Shown one piece after another: positions 7,300 to 11,631 of a DNA stretch of 11,631 nucleotides. The DNA comes from Brachionus koreanus (Eukaryota; Rotifera; Eurotatoria; Ploima; Brachionidae), in NCBI GenBank assembly GCA_016987375.1, contig PJRA01000263.1:441799-453429 (forward strand), given 5' to 3'. The translations under genes were made by a program, and so were the position numbers. The notes beneath the pieces were generated by a model that ran no database searches, was not told the origin of the DNA, and saw only the letters and a list, made by a program, of their open reading frames with translations. The stretch's first letter is position 1. Each line of letters opens with the position of its first letter.

Positions 7300-8330
7300 T
7301 TTAAAATATTTTACCTAATTTTGACGTTTATCCTTTAGATGTATCTTATTTTTATTTATTTATAGAAAAAACAATGACATATTATTATGAAAATTTTTAT
7401 TTTAGAAAATTATTTTTTTTATTATCATAAAATAAAACTAATAAAAACATTTTATTTAGTTTAACTTTTTTTTCATCGCCAAATCTGGCGTAATTTTTGA
7501 TACAAATAATCAAATAAAAATCACCATATTTTTAAACTCATTTTAATAAGATAATCAGATATTTATCAAATTAAAGTTTAACTATTTTGCTATTAAATTC
7601 ATAATGACTAATGCTACTTTTATTTTTAGCAAGGTTATTTGTGTATTTCCAAAAAAAAACTGATCAAAAATCTTGATTCATCTATTGTTTTAATTTAAAC
7701 AAAAAATATTTCCAAACTCTGTTCCTAAATGATCACAAATATTTTTAAGTATATGATTTCTTGCTCGCATAATCAAGACAAAATAAGAAATGTATAACAA
7801 TAATACTAGAGAATGAAATAATAGTTAAATAAAAATAAAATAAATTAACCTGAAATATTTTTAGCAAATAGTTATGCACACAATTCAACCCTTTATTTTG
7901 TTTTAGAGAGCTTTTCATTTATTAAATAAAAATCTAAAAATAAAATCAATATAAACCAATTCATTAATTTATTGAATCAAATTAGATGAATTTTAATTGA
8001 AAATGTTTGACTATTAATTAATGATCAAACGAGTCGTTTAATTAAATTTGAATAAAGAGTTGCAAGTCATCAAGAATTGTTAAGTGCATGCATGGCAAAG
8101 TTTTTTCATAGTAGTCTTAAAATAATTGACCACCAAACTAATTGAAATGCTTGTTTGGTAGATTGAAATCTCTAATTTAAGCTTTTAATTGTGAGTTGCG
8201 TCAGATGAAATGAGAAAATAAATTTTAGATAAATTTGAACAATGCAATTAATTTAAGAAAAAGGTAAACGAACGCTCTAGCGATTTTGAGTGATAGAAAA
8301 AAGAAAGCAAAAATTTAAAATCATAATTTT
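7300..8330. other. A+T-rich stretch upstream of the MARVEL gene
   Basis: There is no supported gene. It holds copy 2 of the 25-bp dispersed repeat (7470-7494), and its right end should include the promoter of the gene at 8374, but I cannot pick out a convincing TATA box against this background. Confidence 0.5.
7470..7494 (-). repeat. Dispersed 25-bp repeat, copy 2
   Basis: TTTTCATCGCCAAATCT followed by GGCGTAAT, in the same orientation as copy 1. This copy also contains CGCCA-AATC-TGGCG, a small hairpin. It lies 180 bp upstream (in transposase sense) of the Tc1-like relic. Confidence 0.55.
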
Positions 8331-8335
8331 TTTAG
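8323..8335 (+). promoter_or_regulatory. Splice acceptor in the 5' leader of the MARVEL gene
   Basis: ATAATTTTTTTAG is a good U-rich 3' splice site 38 bases before the ATG at 8374. It could close an intron in the 5' untranslated region or accept a trans-spliced leader, a process known in several invertebrate phyla. The sequence cannot distinguish these. Confidence 0.35.
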
Positions 8336-8373
8336 AAATAGAAACGAATTATTCTTGAAAAAATATTTTAAAA

Positions 8374-8926
8374 ATGCCAGAGTTAAATAAAGGATATTTG
8401 TCTCCCAAGTCTGGTATATTGCGACTAATCCTGATTGTTGTTTTGCTTGCCGCATGGATATCAGCTGCAGCTGCTGGAACTGCTCTAAAGTCTAGACGTG
8501 ATGCTTTTCTTGCGTTTGCGATTATTGGCTTTATTTTTTCAATAGTCATTTTCGTCTTAAATATTTTGAATTTGATCCAGATTCCAGCCATTTCAAAGAT
8601 ACCATGGATTTTAATTGTAATAATAAAATTTTTATTAAAATTGTAATTTTAAATTTCAAATTTTTTTTCAATCTTAGTTTGTTGTATTAGATGCAATTTT
8701 GTTATTAGCAATGTTTATTGTTTCAATAGTCATGGCTTCGGGTGCAGGAAAAAAAATTGATTTTCTTAAAAAAGGCGCTTTTATTTCTGCATCAATTTTT
8801 GGTTTCATATCATGTGTATTATACATAGCATTACTAGTTTTTCAAGCTCTAGAGATAAAAAAATCAGGAGGATTAAAAGTCTCGATGCCTTCCAATGCAC
8901 AACAAGGATCGTCAGAGACTGCGTAA
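8374..8926 (+). CDS. MARVEL-domain four-helix membrane protein (two exons)
   Basis: Exon 1 (8374-8616, 81 codons) and exon 2 (8678-8926) are joined in phase 0 across a 61-bp GT-AG intron, giving 163 residues. Four hydrophobic helices lie at about 14-35, 43-66, 78-102 and 114-138. The N terminus is short (MPELNKGYLSPKSGILR) and the C-terminal tail is polar (KKSGGLKVSMPSNAQQGSS), both predicted cytosolic. Length and topology fit the MARVEL family (MAL, plasmolipin, CMTM and synaptophysin relatives), which act in membrane apposition, vesicle traffic and cell junctions. An Asp at the start of helix 3 (residue 86) and the small-residue-rich helices also fit. Codon use has more G and C than the flanks and there are no internal stops. 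The exon-2 paralogue at 3062-3325 supports the gene model. The exact subfamily is not clear. The open frame on the other strand over exon 1 is a shadow. Confidence 0.85.
8617..8677 (+). other. Phase-0 intron (61 bp) of the MARVEL gene
   Basis: It begins GTAATAATAA and ends in a T-rich tract followed by ATCTTAG. Removing it joins IPWILI to FVVLDA without a frame change and completes helix 3. Without splicing, the frame ends at 8644-8646 after nine intron codons. Confidence 0.85.
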
Positions 8927-8965
8927 AATAATTCGATAAATTTATTAATTTAAATTATGTTTAAA

Positions 8966-8976
8966 AATAAAATAAA
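8966..8976 (+). promoter_or_regulatory. Overlapping AATAAA poly(A) signals
   Basis: Two overlapping AATAAA hexamers start 40 bases after the stop of the MARVEL gene, a normal distance. Confidence 0.45.
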
Positions 8977-9001
8977 AACTTGTTTATATAACCCTAATTT
9001 T

Positions 9002-9232
9002 TACTTTGGTTATTTTTCAAAAGCAGTTTTTGTGTCTTTAATAAAGCAGCTAATTAGATAAAAATTTTTAATTTTAATAAATTTAATTTAATTATTATAA
9101 AAATATCTATGAAATTAATCATCAAAAATTTTATTAAAAACAAAATTTTACAAGTACTTGTTCTATATTACTTAAATTAAAACATGTTGTTTTTAGTAAA
9201 AAAAAAACGGACACAAACTTTTGGCCAAAGTA
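9002..9232. mobile_element. Possible Tc1/mariner-type MITE
   Basis: The right end (9208-9232) runs CGGACACAAACTTTTGGCC to AAAGTA, resembling common Tc1-like termini. The left end (9002-9037) reads TACTTTGG, then CAAAAG, GTTT and GTGTC in the inverse order, with small insertions between the blocks. TA stands at both outer edges. The interior is A+T-rich and non-coding. It directly follows the MARVEL gene. The left arm is too degraded for certainty. Confidence 0.35.
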
Positions 9233-9338
9233 GAGAGCGGCCCAGTGATGTCCTATAACTAAATAATGTTAAATTTGTTCAAAATTTAATAAGCTTGTTT
9301 ATGTAATTTATATATTTTTTAATTATGTTGATTCATAA

Positions 9339-9970
9339 AATTTTAAAATCATTAATACATGTCAAATTGAATACCTAGGTTTTATCATAAGTTCAAATCT
9401 TGATTTCAATATTCAAATAATAGATAATTTCAAAAAAGTTCAAAGCAGTTTCTTTGGAATTTCATTTCTTCTCCCAAAAAATAATCCCAACGCTTCACCA
9501 AACTTTAAATCATTTATATATAAAACATATTGTTTATCTAAATTTACATAGGTTTGGAGGTCTTAACATTTAATGGTAGTACAAAAGACTTTGTAAATAT
9601 TTTAAAAAACAACCTAATTAGGCAAATGTTTAAATTAGGCCCTCACTGTCGAATGTCTAGAGTCCTAAAAATGCTCAAAATTTTTAATTTTGACGAACTC
9701 TATCTATTCTCAAAACTTTCCTTCATAGACACAATTAAATACAATTATCTATCTTCTCAAATTTTTAAATCGATGCTCAATGAACACCCAACTAAGAAAT
9801 CACTCTCATCCGACATAAAGCTAATAACAGACTTTTTTAATATTGAGGCCCACAATATTACCAGTAATATAAATAAATTAAAAGAGAAATTAAAAAATAA
9901 TCACAAGACTAATGATGGTATTTCGGACTCTATCTGGCTGTGCCTAAACAATTTAAGACTCAAACATTAA
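9339..9970 (+). pseudogene. 5'-truncated LINE reverse transcriptase, C-terminal part
   Basis: Frame 1 (9339-9551) reads FKIINTCQIEYLGFIISSNL, with the YLGF block that follows the catalytic domain of non-LTR reverse transcriptases, then FKKVQSSFFGISFLLPKNN and FIYKTYCLSKFT. It breaks at a TAG (9549-9551). The same protein resumes in the next frame (open 9542-9970) as GLEVLTFNGSTKDFVNIL, a typical thumb/C-terminal region, and continues for about 130 residues to DSIWLCLNNLRLKH and TAA. One missing base near 9549 explains the break. A TAA at 9336-9338 ends recognisable homology on the left. The palm with the FADD motif is absent, as expected of a copy truncated at its 5' end during integration. 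The long second frame suggests the insertion is fairly young. Confidence 0.75.
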
Positions 9971-10150
9971 ATACAACTTTTGAAGGATTTATTAAAATAT
10001 GATTAAAATCCATGTCAAGCGTAACAATTTCTCTCCTTTTCTTTTTCTTCTGAACTGAAATGAATTTTTTATTATTTTTATCTCTCTTTTTTTTTTACTT
10101 TTATTTCTCCTTAAAGGAAGTTAATTTAATATAAATAAATATATAAATTA
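9971..10150 (+). mobile_element. Probable 3' untranslated tail of the + strand LINE
   Basis: After the stop comes a pyrimidine-rich stretch (10028-10125), then A+T-rich simple sequence (TAATATAAATAAATATATAA, 10129-10148) that may be the LINE's 3' tail. The end of the element is not clearly marked. Confidence 0.3.
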
Positions 10151-10354
10151 ATGTTTTTGATTTTAGCATTTTTGCAATTGTAAAACTTAAGGTAATTTTA
10201 TATATTAGAATAAACAGAATTGAATGCTCACTCAATCACTTTATTATCTATAAGTTAAAAATAGCTAAAATCAAAAAATTTTTTGAACAACCTTTGGTTG
10301 AGTGAAGGGTAAAGTCAAACAAAAAAGTCTCAAATCTGGGTAAATAAAAAAAAA

Positions 10355-11064
10355 ATCAATGAGCAGATTATTGCCTTAAAGGTATTTATAACTAGTTTAA
10401 ATGAAGCATCCCAGTCTTTACCTATAATTTATTTTGATATGTTTAAGCGTCTAAGTGATCGATTTTTGAGCTCTTAAGCATATTTATTAAAGCAGAGCCC
10501 AGTGTCAAGAGAAACTCCTTGAAATTTTGGATATCTTTTATTTGTGATTTTCTCATTTTTGTAATATAGCTGAAGAGTTTGATTGTCAAATCTACCCAAC
10601 TTCTTAATCAAACAGCATACAATTTTGGCAATACTTTGGTTTCCCATTTGTTCATCCAAACTTCTAGTCCTATTAGATGAGTTTGTAACCAAAGATAGAT
10701 TACTTGAGTGCTTGTTGAGATAGACCATGAACAAATATCATCTGCGAACAGTGCTAAGTTAGTGTCTTTGAGTTGATTTCTGATATATCATTGAAAAATA
10801 AAATGATCAAATGAGAGAGATAGATCTAGGATGACTTTGTAAGTAGGTCGTTTAAGTGGTTCATGCATAGGGTGCACTTTTTTGTCAGATTTAAGATTGA
10901 TAATTTCAAATTCAAAAATCTCTGATAATAAAACATACACCATCACCGGTTGTCCGGTCCTGTCTAATAACTTTGAAACCAGGTATATTAGTTTTATGTG
11001 AATTATTAAGCCAGATTTCATTCAAAGAGATTAAGTAATTTATATATTTGGTCAGTATTCTATC
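10355..11064 (-). pseudogene. Decayed LINE with endonuclease and reverse transcriptase fused by a deletion
   Basis: Reading down the - strand: 11064-10912 is an endonuclease segment, YLISLNEIWLNNSHKTNIPG then FKVIRQDRTTGDGVCFIIRD, matching the E.WL...IPGF...R.DR...G.GV pattern of AP-type LINE endonucleases. The frame then shifts to EIINLKSDKK. Near 10800 the sequence is already in the reverse transcriptase at NDISEINSK, then DTNLALFADDICSW with the catalytic FADD at 10748-10737 and WMNKWETKV in another frame. Then comes LTLNG-type sequence ending KITNKRYPKFQGVSLDTGLC (10734-10474 frame), and finally RSLRRLNISK and GKDWDASFKL to about 10355. Most of the endonuclease and the fingers of the polymerase are deleted, and at least three frameshifts are present. 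It resembles the Jockey/CR1 group. Confidence 0.8.
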
Positions 11065-11194
11065 TTATTTTTAAGTTATTTAAATGAATTACCATTATAT
11101 AATATATGTGTTAGTACATTTAAATAAAAAAAATTTTATACATTTTATTTTTTTTAATCTGAAGGAACTCATTAACTCGATAAGAAAACAAATA

Positions 11195-11290
11195 CAGTCA
11201 ATCCTCGATATAACGACAAAGTTGGGCGGAAATTTTAATATTCGTTGTATCGAAATTCGTTCTATCGAAAATCCGAAACAAAAGCATTGA
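11195..11290 (-). mobile_element. pogo/Tigger-like terminal inverted repeat
   Basis: TA at 11193-11194 is followed by CAGTCAATCCTCGATATAAC, very like the CAGT..AACCTCGATATAACGA ends of many pogo/Tigger elements. Inside is a 15-bp tandem pair, ATTCGTTGTATCGAA and ATTCGTTCTATCGAA (11241-11270), also usual for these termini. The element points to the right, toward the transposase end at 11488. The + strand open frame here is not a gene. Confidence 0.55.
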
Positions 11291-11487
11291 ATATAATAAA
11301 TAAATAATAAATTTTAAGATTTATTATTTTGAACTTTTATTAAAATAAATGAATTATAACCAAATTAAAGTCTTTTTACTATTATTAATTTAACTAGATG
11401 AGTTTATACCTAAGAGAAAAGATTTAGTAGAAAGATATATTAACATAAGACACAATTATATATAAAAATCTATCTTTAGCAGATCAT

Positions 11488-11631
11488 TTAATAAATAAAA
11501 AAATTATAGTAGTTTAGTCTTAATTCCATATTTAATTTGATTTGGGAAACAATAAATTTCACTGAATCAACTAGACCACGATTTTCCTCAATAAATAAAT
11601 GATCAATTATTGCTAGAGAAGTCTTCGAACT
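11488..11631 (-). CDS. Partial protein end, probably pogo/Tigger-like transposase C terminus
   Basis: The frame is open from the window edge to TAA at 11488-11490, 47 residues beginning SSKTSLAIIDHLFIEENRGL and continuing VDSVKFIVSQIKLNMELRLN. The pattern of a conserved Leu/Ile-Asp-x-Leu helix, an EEN-type turn and a second amphipathic helix fits the C-terminal part of pogo/Tigger/Jerky transposases, after the catalytic domain. The stop lies about 290 bp from the TIR at 11195, with the transposase reading toward that end. Most of the protein is outside the window, so catalytic residues cannot be judged. The homology is a pattern judgement. The coding nature is more certain than the family. 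Confidence 0.45.
   Translation of the reverse strand, partial: SSKTSLAIIDHLFIEENRGLVDSVKFIVSQIKLNMELRLNYYNFFIY

Noticed and set aside
8349..8591. 80-residue open frame on the - strand
   Set aside because: It is the antisense shadow of MARVEL exon 1.
11084..11290. 68-residue open frame on the + strand
   Set aside because: It runs through the pogo-type terminal repeat and has no protein-like motif.
1..11631. tRNA, rRNA, CRISPR array or virus-derived genes
   Set aside because: I saw no cloverleaf with A and B boxes, no conserved rRNA segment, no regularly spaced identical repeats with unique spacers, and no viral protein motif.

Overview
The window looks like gene-poor nuclear DNA of an invertebrate animal. 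It is strongly A+T-rich and contains short GT-AG introns, AATAAA signals, non-LTR retrotransposons, Tc1/mariner and pogo/Tigger relics, a hAT-like end, and small membrane-protein genes of the MARVEL type. Nothing fixes the species. An A+T-rich animal such as a monogonont rotifer would fit, but that is only a guess. I see no bacterial operon, tRNA, rRNA or CRISPR.

Layout. 1-1000: a hAT-like transposon end running off the left edge and a 43-codon acidic ORF (- strand). 1018-1231: an almost perfect 196-bp foldback element with a 9-bp target-site duplication. 1257-1909: an inverted-repeat element with subterminal repeats, holding a broken ORF (- strand) with an AT-hook. 2485-2985: a second inverted-repeat structure built from 20-21 bp units around a small CxxC ORF. 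3062-3325 (+): second half of a MARVEL gene whose first exon is not found. 3413-3636 (-): a convergent PLAC8-like gene end. 4500-5650: several unidentified coding-like pieces, all on the - strand. 6486-7290 (-): a dead Tc1-like transposon. 8374-8926 (+): the one clearly intact gene, a two-exon, 163-residue, four-helix MARVEL protein. 9002-9232: a possible Tc1-type MITE. 9339-9970 (+) and 10355-11064 (-): two decayed LINEs lying tail to tail. 11195-11631: one terminus and the C-terminal coding end of a pogo/Tigger-like element that leaves the window on the right.

The two MARVEL copies share an intron position and phase and are clearly paralogues, about 5 kb apart in the same orientation. Much of the remaining recognisable sequence is transposon debris. 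The most unusual parts are the two neighbouring elements (1257-1909 and about 2485-2985) that each enclose a small unrecognised ORF within inverted arrays of short repeats, and the - strand ORF cluster between 4.5 and 5.7 kb.
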